Part shown: positions 26,069 through 35,116 of the stretch, piece by piece
Layout: the number at the start of each line of letters is the position of its first letter
Position numbering within the stretch: the first letter of the stretch is position 1
Source of the DNA: Bacteroidota bacterium
Lineage (GTDB): Bacteria; Bacteroidota; Bacteroidia; Bacteroidales; F082
Reading direction: 5' to 3'
Assembly (NCBI GenBank): GCA_018816765.1
Contig: JAHIUX010000075.1
Location: forward strand, 1 to 64,000
DNA: 64,000 nt
The notes under the pieces: generated by a model
Seen by the model: only the letters and a program-made list of their open reading frames with translations
The model's database searches: none
Told to the model about the DNA's origin: nothing
Program-made: the position numbers and the translations under genes

Positions 26069-28951
26069 ATGATTACCAACGACTTTGTAAATCGCCACAT
26101 TGGCCCAGGGCCAAAAGAAACAGAAGTAATGCTTAACCGTATTGGTGTAGCCTCTGTGGATCAGTTGATTAATGAAACCATTCCAGCCAGAATTAGGTTA
26201 AAGGAGAATCTGGCGCTACCAGCGGGTATGAACGAACAAGAGTACCTGCAGCATTTAAAGGACCTGGGCAAAAAGAACAAATTATTCAAATCGTTTATCG
26301 GACTTGGGTATTACAACACCATCACACCTGGTGTGATCACCCGTAACGTGCTTGAAAATCCGGGTTGGTACACCGCCTATACGCCTTACCAGGCCGAAAT
26401 CTCTCAGGGCAGGCTTGAAGCCTTGTTGAACTTTCAAACAATGATTTGCGACTTTACTGCCATGCCCATTGCCAATGCATCCTTGCTCGATGAGGCAACA
26501 GCAGCTTCAGAAGCTATGATCATGTTTTTTAACGCCAGAAGCCGCACACAGGTAAAGGAAGGTATAAACAAATTTTTCGCAAGCGAAAAGCTGTTCCCGC
26601 AAACAATTGACGTATTGAAAACAAGGGCCATCCCACTGGGTATTGAGGTTGTTGTTGGTGAATACCACAAATCGGCCGCCAATATGCAGTTTTTTGGCGC
26701 CATGTTCCAATATCCCGACCAGTTTGGTCAGGTTGAAGACTATCGTGAGCTCGTTATGGAGCTCCATCAGAAAGAAGTTCAGGTGGTGGTGGCTGCTGAT
26801 ATTCTTGGACTTGCCTTGCTTACGCCTCCGGGCGAATGGGGTGCTGACGCTGTCATTGGCTCAACACAGCGTTTCGGAGTACCAATGGGATATGGTGGTC
26901 CGCATGCTGCTTTTCTGGCCACAACCGACAAATACAAGCGTTCCATTCCGGGCAGGATCATCGGTGTTTCAAAAGATGCCCAGGGCAATCCGGCCCTGCG
27001 TATGGCATTGCAAACACGCGAACAGCATATCAAACGCGAAAAGGCTACCTCCAATATCTGCACCGCTCAGGCATTGCTTGCCTCAATGGCTGCTTTCTAT
27101 GCCATCTACCATGGTCCCGAAGGCATCCGGAAAATTGCCCGACACACAAATATCCTGACAGCCGTGTTGGCAACCGAATTGCCTAAAATTGGTTACAAAC
27201 AGCTGAACAGCGCATTTTTCGACACCCTTCATATAGAAACTCCACAGCATGTGTTTATTGAGGACGTATACCAGGCTGCCATCGAAAAACAGTATAACTT
27301 CAGGTATATCAACAACAAACAGTTTAGTATCAGCTTTGATGAAACGACAACACTTGCCGATGTAAACAGTGTTTTGGCTATGCTTGCCGATTTGTCAAAA
27401 GCTGAATATGTACCATATGCGTGCGATCCGGCTGTTTGCGAATGCATGACAACATTCCCGCTTGAGCTCACCAGGAAATCGAACTACCTCACGCATCCTG
27501 TTTTCAGTGCATACCACTCTGAGACCGACATGATGCGCTACCTGAAAAAACTCGAGAACCGCGACCTTGCACTTAACCGCACCATGATTCCATTGGGATC
27601 ATGCACCATGAAGCTAAACGCAGCGGCTGAAATGTTTTCGCTGAGCTGGCCCGAATTTGCTAACCTGCATCCATTTGTGCCTGCAGATCAGGCCCAGGGT
27701 TATGCCCAACTGATTGATGCATTAGCAAAAGACCTTTGTGAAATTACCGGATTCAAGGCGATTTCATTCCAGCCCAATTCAGGAGCCAGCGGCGAATACG
27801 CCGGACTGCTTGTGATTCGTGAATACCTGATCAGCCAGGGACAGGCACACCGCAACCTGTGTTTAATCCCATCATCAGCACACGGAACCAATCCGGCAAG
27901 TGCAGTAATGGCTGGAATGGAAGTACTTGTGGTAAAATGCGACGATCATGGCAATATTGACCTGGCCGACCTGAAACAAAAAGCGGAAGCAAACCGCGAC
28001 ACGCTTGCTGCTCTCATGGTTACCTATCCTTCGACCCATGGCGTTTATGAAGAAGGCATTTGTGATGTGATTGAAATTATTCACAGTAACGGCGGACAGG
28101 TGTATATGGATGGCGCCAATATGAATGCCCAGGTTGGACTAACGAGCCCCGGATTTATCGGAGCGGATGTTTGTCACCTTAACCTGCATAAAACCTTTGC
28201 GATACCCCATGGTGGTGGAGGTCCGGGAGTTGGCCCGATTGGTGTTGCAGCTCACCTCGTTGAGTTTCTGCCTGGCCACAGCATGGTAGAAACCGGCGGT
28301 AAAAAAGCCATCAGTGCCGTTTCGGCAGCACCTTTCGGTAGTGCGATGATTCTGCCAATTTCTTATGGCTATATCAAAATGCTTGGTGGTGAAGGCCTGA
28401 AACGTTCCACAGAGATGGCCATAGTAAATGCCAATTACCTGAAAGAAGCCCTGAATCCGTATTACCCGATTCTGTATACTGGAAACAAGGGACATATTGC
28501 CCATGAAATGATCCTCGATTGCAATCATTTCACCAAAACAGCGGATCTGTCAGCCATCGATATCGCAAAGCGGCTGATGGACTATGGATTTCATGCGCCA
28601 ACAGTGGCTTTCCCGGTACACGGGACCCTCATGGTTGAACCAACTGAAAGTGAACCACTGGGAGAACTGAATCGGTTTATTGATGCCATGGTCGCCATTC
28701 GGGATGAAATTGCTGAAATTGAAGCAGGTACTGCCGATGTACACAATAATGTCATCAGTAATGCACCCCATACTGCAAAAATGGTAATCAACAGTGAATG
28801 GAATATGCCTTACACCCGCGAAAAAGCGGCTTACCCAATGCCATCAGTGATCGAAGATAAGTATTTTGCTCCGGTAACCCGCATTGATGATGCATATGGA
28901 GACCGCAACCTGATGTGCACCTGCGCACCCATCAGTGATTACCAGGCTTGA
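26069..28951 (+). CDS. gcvP: Glycine dehydrogenase (decarboxylating), P-protein
   Basis: A 960-residue single-chain PLP enzyme of the glycine cleavage system. It decarboxylates glycine and passes the aminomethyl group to the lipoyl group of GcvH. The N-terminus has FVNRHIGPGPKE; the C-terminal half carries the PLP lysine in HLNLHKTFAIPHGGGGPG and the conserved NRTMIPLGSCTMKLNAAAEM. The length fits the fused alpha/beta P-protein of enterobacteria (957 in E. coli). The start is the ATG giving MITNDFVNRH; an upstream TTG is not needed. The gcvT and gcvH genes are not in this window. A strong terminator follows. Confidence 0.97.
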   Translation: MITNDFVNRHIGPGPKETEVMLNRIGVASVDQLINETIPARIRLKENLALPAGMNEQEYLQHLKDLGKKNKLFKSFIGLGYYNTITPGVITRNVLENPGWYTAYTPYQAEISQGRLEALLNFQTMICDFTAMPIANASLLDEATAASEAMIMFFNARSRTQVKEGINKFFASEKLFPQTIDVLKTRAIPLGIEVVVGEYHKSAANMQFFGAMFQYPDQFGQVEDYRELVMELHQKEVQVVVAADILGLALLTPPGEWGADAVIGSTQRFGVPMGYGGPHAAFLATTDKYKRSIPGRIIGVSKDAQGNPALRMALQTREQHIKREKATSNICTAQALLASMAAFYAIYHGPEGIRKIARHTNILTAVLATELPKIGYKQLNSAFFDTLHIETPQHVFIEDVYQAAIEKQYNFRYINNKQFSISFDETTTLADVNSVLAMLADLSKAEYVPYACDPAVCECMTTFPLELTRKSNYLTHPVFSAYHSETDMMRYLKKLENRDLALNRTMIPLGSCTMKLNAAAEMFSLSWPEFANLHPFVPADQAQGYAQLIDALAKDLCEITGFKAISFQPNSGASGEYAGLLVIREYLISQGQAHRNLCLIPSSAHGTNPASAVMAGMEVLVVKCDDHGNIDLADLKQKAEANRDTLAALMVTYPSTHGVYEEGICDVIEIIHSNGGQVYMDGANMNAQVGLTSPGFIGADVCHLNLHKTFAIPHGGGGPGVGPIGVAAHLVEFLPGHSMVETGGKKAISAVSAAPFGSAMILPISYGYIKMLGGEGLKRSTEMAIVNANYLKEALNPYYPILYTGNKGHIAHEMILDCNHFTKTADLSAIDIAKRLMDYGFHAPTVAFPVHGTLMVEPTESEPLGELNRFIDAMVAIRDEIAEIEAGTADVHNNVISNAPHTAKMVINSEWNMPYTREKAAYPMPSVIEDKYFAPVTRIDDAYGDRNLMCTCAPISDYQA

Positions 28952-28969
28952 TTTAAATAACGCGAACAT

Positions 28970-29004
28970 AAAAGAGGCTGGCCCGTTGTGGGTCAGCCTC
29001 TTTT
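28970..29004 (+). terminator. Bidirectional intrinsic terminator after gcvP
   Basis: 15-bp stem with arms 28970-28984 and 28990-29004 (one G-T), loop GTTGT, A-tract before and T-tract after. It separates convergent gcvP and the PLP lyase gene. Confidence 0.88.
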
Positions 29005-29022
29005 GTTGTAATCATTTGACCG

Positions 29023-30225
29023 CTAAATAATCCCTGTTTCTTTAAGGCAGTGAAGTATTTTTTGCCAGGAGCGTTCAATGTCATTGTCGAGTCCAACACT
29101 GAACCTGACTAGTCCTTCCGACATGCCCATCGACCGTTGAATATCTTCCGGCACCTCTGAGGAAGTGCTTTTTCCCGAATTGCTGAACAGTGTTTTAAAA
29201 TAGCCAAGGCTCACTGCCAGATAACCAACGCCGGCCAGTTCCATGCACTCCATCAGCTTATTGGCCTTGTCGGCAGATTCAAGGTCAATGGCGATAATGC
29301 CACCAAAACCAAAGGACTGGTCCATCATTTTCACCATTGTTTTGTGGCCGGGGTGAGAGCTGAGTCCGGGATAATTTATGCGGATGCCGGTTTCAACAAA
29401 TTTATTGGCCAGGTAAAGGGCGTTGTAGCTGTGTTGCTTCATGCGCAGGTGAAGGGTGTGCATATTCTTAAGGATGCTGGAACTACGCAAGGGATCAAGC
29501 ACCGGCCCAAGCAACATCGCTGTGCCATTGTTAACGTCGATGAGCCCGCCGATGAAGTCGTTGGAGCTGCAGATGGCACCGGCAACACAATCGTTTTTCC
29601 CATTGATGAATTTCGTCATGCTGTAGACCACCACATGTGCGCCAAGCCTGGCAGGAGCAACAATCATGGGAGTGAATGTGTTGTCGACAACCAGCTTGAT
29701 ACCTGACTGGTTAGCAATTTTTGCGAGTTCGGGAATATCACTGATCTGAAGCAATGGATTCGTCATTGTTTCGGTATAGATCATCCTTGTATTTGGCTTA
29801 ATGGCAGCCTTCACCTGTTCATGATTGGTGATGTCGACAAAGCTCACGCTGATGTTGAATTTCGGAAGGTAGTTTTGCAGAAAGGCAAACGTGCCGCCAT
29901 AGGTAGTCACACTCGAAACGATGTGATCGCCTGCGCTGCAAATCTGCAGGATTGCACAGGTGATTGCTCCCATGCCACTGGCTGTTGCCCAGGCGGCATC
30001 AGTGCCCTCCATGGCGGCAAGCGCATCCGAGAGGTATTTGTTGCTGGGATTCCAGTGACGTGAATAAAGAAAACAACCTTCGCTTTCGCCGTTGAAAGTG
30101 TCAGTCATGGTTTTTGCCTGCATAAAGGTATAGGTGGCTGAATCGGTAATTGAAGGATTGACATCGCCAAATTCGCCAAACTGCATCAAATCCTGAATGT
30201 TAGATGCCGGATCAAAGGTTTTCAT
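29023..30225 (-). CDS. Cys/Met metabolism PLP lyase, methionine gamma-lyase-like
   Basis: A 400-residue PLP enzyme of the trans-sulphuration family (cystathionine gamma-lyase, methionine gamma-lyase, related sulfhydrylases). The PLP lysine is K205 (SMTKFINGK), the ring-binding Asp is D181 (VVDNTF), the phosphate-binding SGM is at 83-85 and the neighbouring-subunit motif YSRHWNPS is at 54-61. The motif YGGT (109-112) has Gly where typical methionine gamma-lyases have Cys (YGCT), so substrate assignment stays open. The start MKTFDPASN is chosen because the upstream extension is unlike the family. It is divergent from an Lrp-type regulator, as methionine gamma-lyase is in some proteobacteria. 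Confidence 0.85.
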   Translation of the reverse strand: MKTFDPASNIQDLMQFGEFGDVNPSITDSATYTFMQAKTMTDTFNGESEGCFLYSRHWNPSNKYLSDALAAMEGTDAAWATASGMGAITCAILQICSAGDHIVSSVTTYGGTFAFLQNYLPKFNISVSFVDITNHEQVKAAIKPNTRMIYTETMTNPLLQISDIPELAKIANQSGIKLVVDNTFTPMIVAPARLGAHVVVYSMTKFINGKNDCVAGAICSSNDFIGGLIDVNNGTAMLLGPVLDPLRSSSILKNMHTLHLRMKQHSYNALYLANKFVETGIRINYPGLSSHPGHKTMVKMMDQSFGFGGIIAIDLESADKANKLMECMELAGVGYLAVSLGYFKTLFSNSGKSTSSEVPEDIQRSMGMSEGLVRFSVGLDNDIERSWQKILHCLKETGII

Positions 30226-30283
30226 GGGTACTTTAGTTAGAAAATATTTTTTTTGCGAAATTAGAAATATGCTTAAAAACATC

Positions 30284-30303
30284 CACAAATAGTTATATTT
30301 GTG
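30284..30303. promoter_or_regulatory. Perfect palindrome between the lyase and Lrp genes, candidate operator
   Basis: CACAAATA (30284-30291) and TATTTGTG (30296-30303) are exact inverted repeats around GTTA. On the lyase strand it covers the TTTG -33 region, about 22 nt upstream of a -7-like TAATTTCG (30256-30263). An Lrp dimer could bind here and control the lyase gene. Confidence 0.5.
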
Positions 30304-30384
30304 TAGTAAAATGTGTATAATATTTAAAATATAGAAGTAAAAGGAATAGATTTGCTGTGATTATGTAAATGAATTTTGTAAAAT

Positions 30385-30855
30385 ATGGAAACTAACTTTC
30401 ATCTTGATACTTTGGACAAGCGGATTCTGGCCCATTTGGTGCATGATGCACGCACACCATTCGTTGAAATTGCACGTAAATGCAAGGTGTCAGGTGCGGC
30501 TATTCACCAAAGGGTGGCAAGAATGGTTGATGGGAAGGTGATTTCCGGCTCGGCCTTCAAGCTGAGCCCAAAAGGACTTGGTTACCATACCTGTGCGTTC
30601 ATTGGCATACAGGTCAACCTCACATCAACAAGCACGCATGATGAGGTGTTTAACAAAATCAGGCTGATTCCTGAAATTGTCGAATGCCACCACATCAGTG
30701 GGAAATACTCGCTGCTCATCAAGGTGTATACCCATAATAACGAACACCTGAAACGCATCATTGTCGAGAAAATCCAGTCGATTCCTGAAATCACTTTTAC
30801 CGAGACATTTATTTCGCTGGAAGCAGGATTTCAGCGCGAATTGCCGGTGATATAG
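30385..30855 (+). CDS. Lrp/AsnC family transcriptional regulator
   Basis: A 156-residue regulator. The N-terminal helix-turn-helix (LDTLDKRILAHLVHDARTPFVEIARKCKVSGAAIHQRVARM, about residues 8-48) is followed by a RAM ligand-binding domain (about 70-150; ...EIVECHHISGKYSLLIKVYTHNNEHLKRIIVEKIQSIPEI). Lrp proteins bind as dimers or octamers and sense amino acids. It is divergently placed 159 nt from the lyase gene, with a palindrome between, so it probably controls that gene in response to methionine, cysteine or a product. Confidence 0.93.
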   Translation: METNFHLDTLDKRILAHLVHDARTPFVEIARKCKVSGAAIHQRVARMVDGKVISGSAFKLSPKGLGYHTCAFIGIQVNLTSTSTHDEVFNKIRLIPEIVECHHISGKYSLLIKVYTHNNEHLKRIIVEKIQSIPEITFTETFISLEAGFQRELPVI

Positions 30856-30902
30856 GATTATTTGATGAAATTGCATTAATTTCACGCCAATATTGATAGC
30901 GA

Positions 30903-32720
30903 ATGAGAACACTGCTGATTGGTGGAATTTTTCTGACATTTATTGTGATTCAGCTTCTTCGCGGAGGTGGCGGCCGGACCATAGTTGATGGCGACGGAAG
31001 TGGCTATTATGCCTACCTTACCACGGTATTTGTTCACGGAACCACTGACTTTACAAAGGTGTATGAATTTGAGAAATCGCACCGTGGACTGGATTACCTT
31101 GCGCATTATTTTCATCCGTACAACGGGGTGCTTATCAATAAGTATTTCCTCGGAACAGCCATACTGATATTGCCATTTTACCTGCTTGCCTGGTTGTATT
31201 CGCTGGTCACCGGAATGCCGCCGGATGGGTATAACTTTTTATTCCAATATGCCGTAGCACTCGCTGCAGCCTTTTATTGTTCGGTAGGCCTGCTTTTTAT
31301 CAACCGTACTTTACGTTCATTTGGTATCAGCAAATGGCTGAGTCTGTTGTCGATGATTACCGTTCTTGCAGGTACCAACCTGTTTTACTACACCTTTATG
31401 CACCCTTCACACTCCCATGTGTATTCCTTTGCAGCGGTTTCCGTATTTGTATTCTATGCACGTTCTTTTTTTATCAAACCCGAGCGTAAACAGCTGTTTT
31501 TAACTGCTTTGTCCTTTGGGCTGGTTGTCCTGATCAGGCCAACAAATGCCATGGTGTTAATGGGGATCCCGTTTATCGCGGGAAGCCGAGATTATTTCAT
31601 GCAAGGGTTGAACTTTTTGAAGTCCAACCGAACAAAGTTTCTTGTGGCTGTTTTGCTGAGTGTTTTGGTAATAGCTTTTCAGCTTGTTTTCAACCTCATA
31701 CAAACCGGACGGTTGTTAATTTGGTCATATCAGCACGAAGGATTTTATTTCCTGCATCCCTCGCTGTTTTCATTCCTGTTCAGTTACCGCAAGGGTTTCT
31801 TTGTTTACACACCCATGTTTTTGTTGATTATGCCTTCGCTGATTTTTTTGTTCCGGAATAGCCGATTCCAATTTTGGAGTTTTACACTCTTTATGTTGCT
31901 GTTGTTCTATATCTTATCTTCGTGGTGGAATTGGTTTTTTGGTGATAGTTTTGGTATGCGTGCATTGATTGACTATTTTCCGCTGCTCATGATTCCGGTT
32001 GTGTTAATGGTAAAGCGAATCAGACTGATTGGCATTGCCCTTAAAGGCTTGTTGGTGTTCATTGTCCTTGCAATGGCCCTGAACCTGATTCAGACCTACC
32101 AGTATCAGAGACACATCATTCATCCGGATTCGATGACAAAAGAGAAATACTGGTATGTGTTTTTAAAGACAGGAAAGGCTTACGAAGATGTTTTTGGTGG
32201 ATTCATTGAGCCGGTTTTCCAGCATCCGGTTCCTTCTGATAACCTTGTTTTTAACAATGATTTTGAAACCAACTCCGCCCATTGGAGCGCTGAAGGACGC
32301 AGCGAAATTGCGGATGCATGGTCTGGAAAAAGCATTGCAAGGATGGGAAACGGAACCACCTACAGCCCGACCCTGATTCTCGACAATGCGGCTTTGTCGC
32401 TGGCAAACGAGGCCCTTTACGTCACTGCCTCGGTCATGTACAGGGAAAAAAGTCCCAATGCGGTTTCTGATGCATTGCTCGTGTATGCCGTGACCAACAG
32501 GCAGAATAACTTAATTTTCTACAAAACATTTAAAATCAAACAAATGCCTGACAATGAAGTCAATATTTGGCGGAAAGCCGATTTTGGCTTTAAGGTTCCG
32601 GCCTGGGACGATCAGGTTCAGCAAGTAAAAATCTATGTTTGGCAACAAAAGGAGGATGTGTTCGAACTCGACGATTTCAACATTAAATGTTTATTGCTCA
32701 ATAGCATCGAATCTAAATGA
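30903..32720 (+). CDS. Polytopic membrane protein, GT-C glycosyltransferase-like, with C-terminal sandwich domain
   Basis: A 605-residue protein. Residues 1-430 hold about 10-12 hydrophobic helices. The first loop has an acidic motif (TIVDGDGSGYYAY, about 28-40) in the place where GT-C enzymes, such as those of the ArnT/PMT type, keep their catalytic Asp. The C-terminus (about 455-605; VFNNDFETNSAHWSAEG... to ELDDFNIKCL) looks like a carbohydrate-binding beta-sandwich. Inference: a lipid-linked sugar transferase with a periplasmic sugar-binding domain; the substrate is unknown. The stop overlaps the next gene by 4 nt. Confidence 0.65.
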   Translation: MRTLLIGGIFLTFIVIQLLRGGGGRTIVDGDGSGYYAYLTTVFVHGTTDFTKVYEFEKSHRGLDYLAHYFHPYNGVLINKYFLGTAILILPFYLLAWLYSLVTGMPPDGYNFLFQYAVALAAAFYCSVGLLFINRTLRSFGISKWLSLLSMITVLAGTNLFYYTFMHPSHSHVYSFAAVSVFVFYARSFFIKPERKQLFLTALSFGLVVLIRPTNAMVLMGIPFIAGSRDYFMQGLNFLKSNRTKFLVAVLLSVLVIAFQLVFNLIQTGRLLIWSYQHEGFYFLHPSLFSFLFSYRKGFFVYTPMFLLIMPSLIFLFRNSRFQFWSFTLFMLLLFYILSSWWNWFFGDSFGMRALIDYFPLLMIPVVLMVKRIRLIGIALKGLLVFIVLAMALNLIQTYQYQRHIIHPDSMTKEKYWYVFLKTGKAYEDVFGGFIEPVFQHPVPSDNLVFNNDFETNSAHWSAEGRSEIADAWSGKSIARMGNGTTYSPTLILDNAALSLANEALYVTASVMYREKSPNAVSDALLVYAVTNRQNNLIFYKTFKIKQMPDNEVNIWRKADFGFKVPAWDDQVQQVKIYVWQQKEDVFELDDFNIKCLLLNSIESK

Positions 32721-32914
32721 AACACGCTGAAGACGATCGTTTTATCCGTTTCAACAACCAGCTGAAAGAAGGTGAGGATTATTATATGGAGAACGGCTAT
32801 AGGGTAATGAAATCAGAATTTCTGATCAGGCGGGGATACTGTTGTGGAAATGGATGCCGGCATTGCCCTTATATGCCACGGCACTTAAAAGGAAACCGCA
32901 CCAGGACCGATTGA
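32717..32914 (+). CDS. DUF5522 small Cys-rich protein
   Basis: A 65-residue cytosolic protein of the DUF5522 family. The signature is RGYCCGNGCRHCPYMP (about residues 39-54), with four cysteines (CC-x3-C-x2-C) that probably bind a metal or Fe-S centre. Homologues are widespread but uncharacterised. Its start overlaps the membrane protein stop by 4 nt (ATGA). Confidence 0.82.
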   Translation: MKHAEDDRFIRFNNQLKEGEDYYMENGYRVMKSEFLIRRGYCCGNGCRHCPYMPRHLKGNRTRTD

Positions 32915-33003
32915 GAACTGTTCTTTTTTTCATTTGTTTGGCATTTTAGCATGTTTATTGTTACTTTTATTCAAGATTATGATTTTCAATATCAAGACTC
33001 AAT

Positions 33004-35061
33004 ATGGTTGAAAAAACTGATCAACAGGAAAGCCTGAGATTTATTCGTGGACTTGGCGAACTTTACCAACAAATTGGCCCTGATCCTGAGCATAATATAG
33101 ATATTATCGTAACCCGTCTACAGGAATTATTGCATGTATCTTTATCGACATATACCGTTTTTGACAGGCAGAATCACGAGCTGATTTACCGGGTATTGTG
33201 TTGTAATGGTGGCATTTCGCGAAAAAGAGTTTCTCCTGAAGGCAGTATTTGTTATGAAACCATCATCATGCGAGGGGCCTGTCCGGCCTGTTATGAAGAT
33301 CTTGACAATTCCGAATTTGCAGGCTATGACGTTGGTCTGGACAATTTCCATCTGGGAAGTTTCTTAGGCTATCCGGTGATGATGGGAGAAGAGGTTTTAG
33401 GCGCATTGTGTGTTGGTAGTCAGCAAAAACGCCAGTTCTCTGAAGCTGAAAAAATGCTTCTCCAAACCATGGCTAAGATCGTGGCAGTGGAAGAAGCATG
33501 GCTTGACACTAAGAACAACTCGGTGGCAGAGCAATCAAAATACAAGGTGATTTTTGATCTAGCCGACGATGCATTTATCCTCACCAACACGGACCTGACC
33601 ATCACTGAGGTAAATCGGAGGGCCCTCGAAATGTTTGATTGTACCAGAGAACAGATGATTGGTGAGGGTTTGTCAGTATTTTCGCCTGTCAACCAGCCTG
33701 ATGGTGTACGTTCCGAAACCAGGGCCAAGGGTATTTATTTGGCGCTTAAGGCCGGAGAAGAAGCAAAAAAGATATATTGGAAAAGCAAGGCTGTTACAGG
33801 CGCCGAATTTGAAAGCGAAGTGAGTTTTTGTCTGATCAGTCAGGACAAAGGTGATATGGTACAGGTGATTATCCGCGACATCACCCGGCAGATGGAGACT
33901 GAGCGCAACCTTATTGAAGCCAGAAAAAGAGCCGAAGAGGCCGACCGGCTAAAATCCGCTTTCCTTGCGAATATGTCGCACGAAATCAGAACGCCTTTAA
34001 ACTCAATCATTGGGTTTTCGGAGTTGATCATGGATGAAGATACCGAGAAAGAGGAGAAAGAAAACTTCCTCGGTCTCATTAGCAGTGCCGGCCGTACACT
34101 CCTGCAGCTGATCGACGACATCATTGACATCTCGAAAATTGAAGCTGGTCAGGTTAAAATTTCCAAATCGAAGAGTGAGCTCAACCAGATACTGGATGAG
34201 CTGAAAATTAACTACGAAAAAGAGCGCGATAAACGCGGTAAACACCATATTGAACTGCGGATGCACAAAGCTTATTCGGGAGAATTTTATATCATGACTG
34301 ATCCGTTCAGGTTTAGGCAAATCATGATGAACCTGCTCTCCAATGCCCTGAAATTCATCGATAGCGGTTTCATCGAGTTCGGCTACACCGAAATGAGCGA
34401 AGAACAGGTTCAGTTCTATGTGAAGGACACCGGCATAGGCATCGAAAAAGACAAATCACACCTCATTTTTCAACGATTCGGGCAGGTCGACAGTTCCTAT
34501 AAGCGCAACCTTGATGGCACCGGACTTGGCTTAGCCATTACCCACAACCTCGTTGGGCTGCTGGGCGGTAAAATCTGGTTTGATTCTGAACCCGAGAAAG
34601 GCACCACGTTCTATTTCACCCTGCCGGCAAGCCATGATTTGCAGCGCAATAACCTGATTTCGGTGAACTATGGGCGCATCATGTACGACTGGTCCGATAA
34701 GGTATTTCTGGTGGTGGATGACGTGGAAGCGAATTTCCTGTTTCTGAAAGCGGTTTTCCGCGACTCGGGGGCCTTGTTGTTGTGGGCTAAAGATGGCCTG
34801 GAGGCCGTACGGATTTGTCGTAACAACAGCAACATCAACCTCGTGCTGATGGACATCAGGATGCCTGAACTGGATGGTTATAATGCAGTAAAAAAGATAC
34901 GGCAGTTTGCACCAAAGCTGCCCATCATAGCACAAACGGCCTTTGCAGGTCAGGCTGAAGAACAAATTGCAATTCAGCAGGGCTGTCAGGCCTATATCTC
35001 AAAACCAATCAGTAAAACAGAGCTGGCATCGCTGATCAAAAAATTGCTTGAAGAGGCTTGA
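33004..35061 (+). CDS. Hybrid sensor histidine kinase (GAF-PAS-HisKA-HATPase-REC)
   Basis: A 685-residue soluble sensor. A GAF domain at about 20-165 is unusually Cys-rich (C66, C67, C83, C93, C96). A PAS domain at about 175-295 is followed by a short coiled coil and HisKA with phospho-accepting H326 in SHEIRTPLNS. The HATPase has its N box near 443-448 (NLLSNA) and G boxes DTGIGI (475-480) and GTGLGLAI. The C-terminal receiver has D617 (LMDIRMPELDG) and K667. There are no membrane helices, so it senses a cytosolic signal. No output regulator lies next to it; the phosphate could go to a separate phosphotransfer protein. Confidence 0.93.
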   Translation: MVEKTDQQESLRFIRGLGELYQQIGPDPEHNIDIIVTRLQELLHVSLSTYTVFDRQNHELIYRVLCCNGGISRKRVSPEGSICYETIIMRGACPACYEDLDNSEFAGYDVGLDNFHLGSFLGYPVMMGEEVLGALCVGSQQKRQFSEAEKMLLQTMAKIVAVEEAWLDTKNNSVAEQSKYKVIFDLADDAFILTNTDLTITEVNRRALEMFDCTREQMIGEGLSVFSPVNQPDGVRSETRAKGIYLALKAGEEAKKIYWKSKAVTGAEFESEVSFCLISQDKGDMVQVIIRDITRQMETERNLIEARKRAEEADRLKSAFLANMSHEIRTPLNSIIGFSELIMDEDTEKEEKENFLGLISSAGRTLLQLIDDIIDISKIEAGQVKISKSKSELNQILDELKINYEKERDKRGKHHIELRMHKAYSGEFYIMTDPFRFRQIMMNLLSNALKFIDSGFIEFGYTEMSEEQVQFYVKDTGIGIEKDKSHLIFQRFGQVDSSYKRNLDGTGLGLAITHNLVGLLGGKIWFDSEPEKGTTFYFTLPASHDLQRNNLISVNYGRIMYDWSDKVFLVVDDVEANFLFLKAVFRDSGALLLWAKDGLEAVRICRNNSNINLVLMDIRMPELDGYNAVKKIRQFAPKLPIIAQTAFAGQAEEQIAIQQGCQAYISKPISKTELASLIKKLLEEA

Positions 35062-35116
35062 CCTTCAAAGGCAATTGCACTAACTTGCCCTTCGGTTCCA
35101 AATTTTAAGGTTTCAC

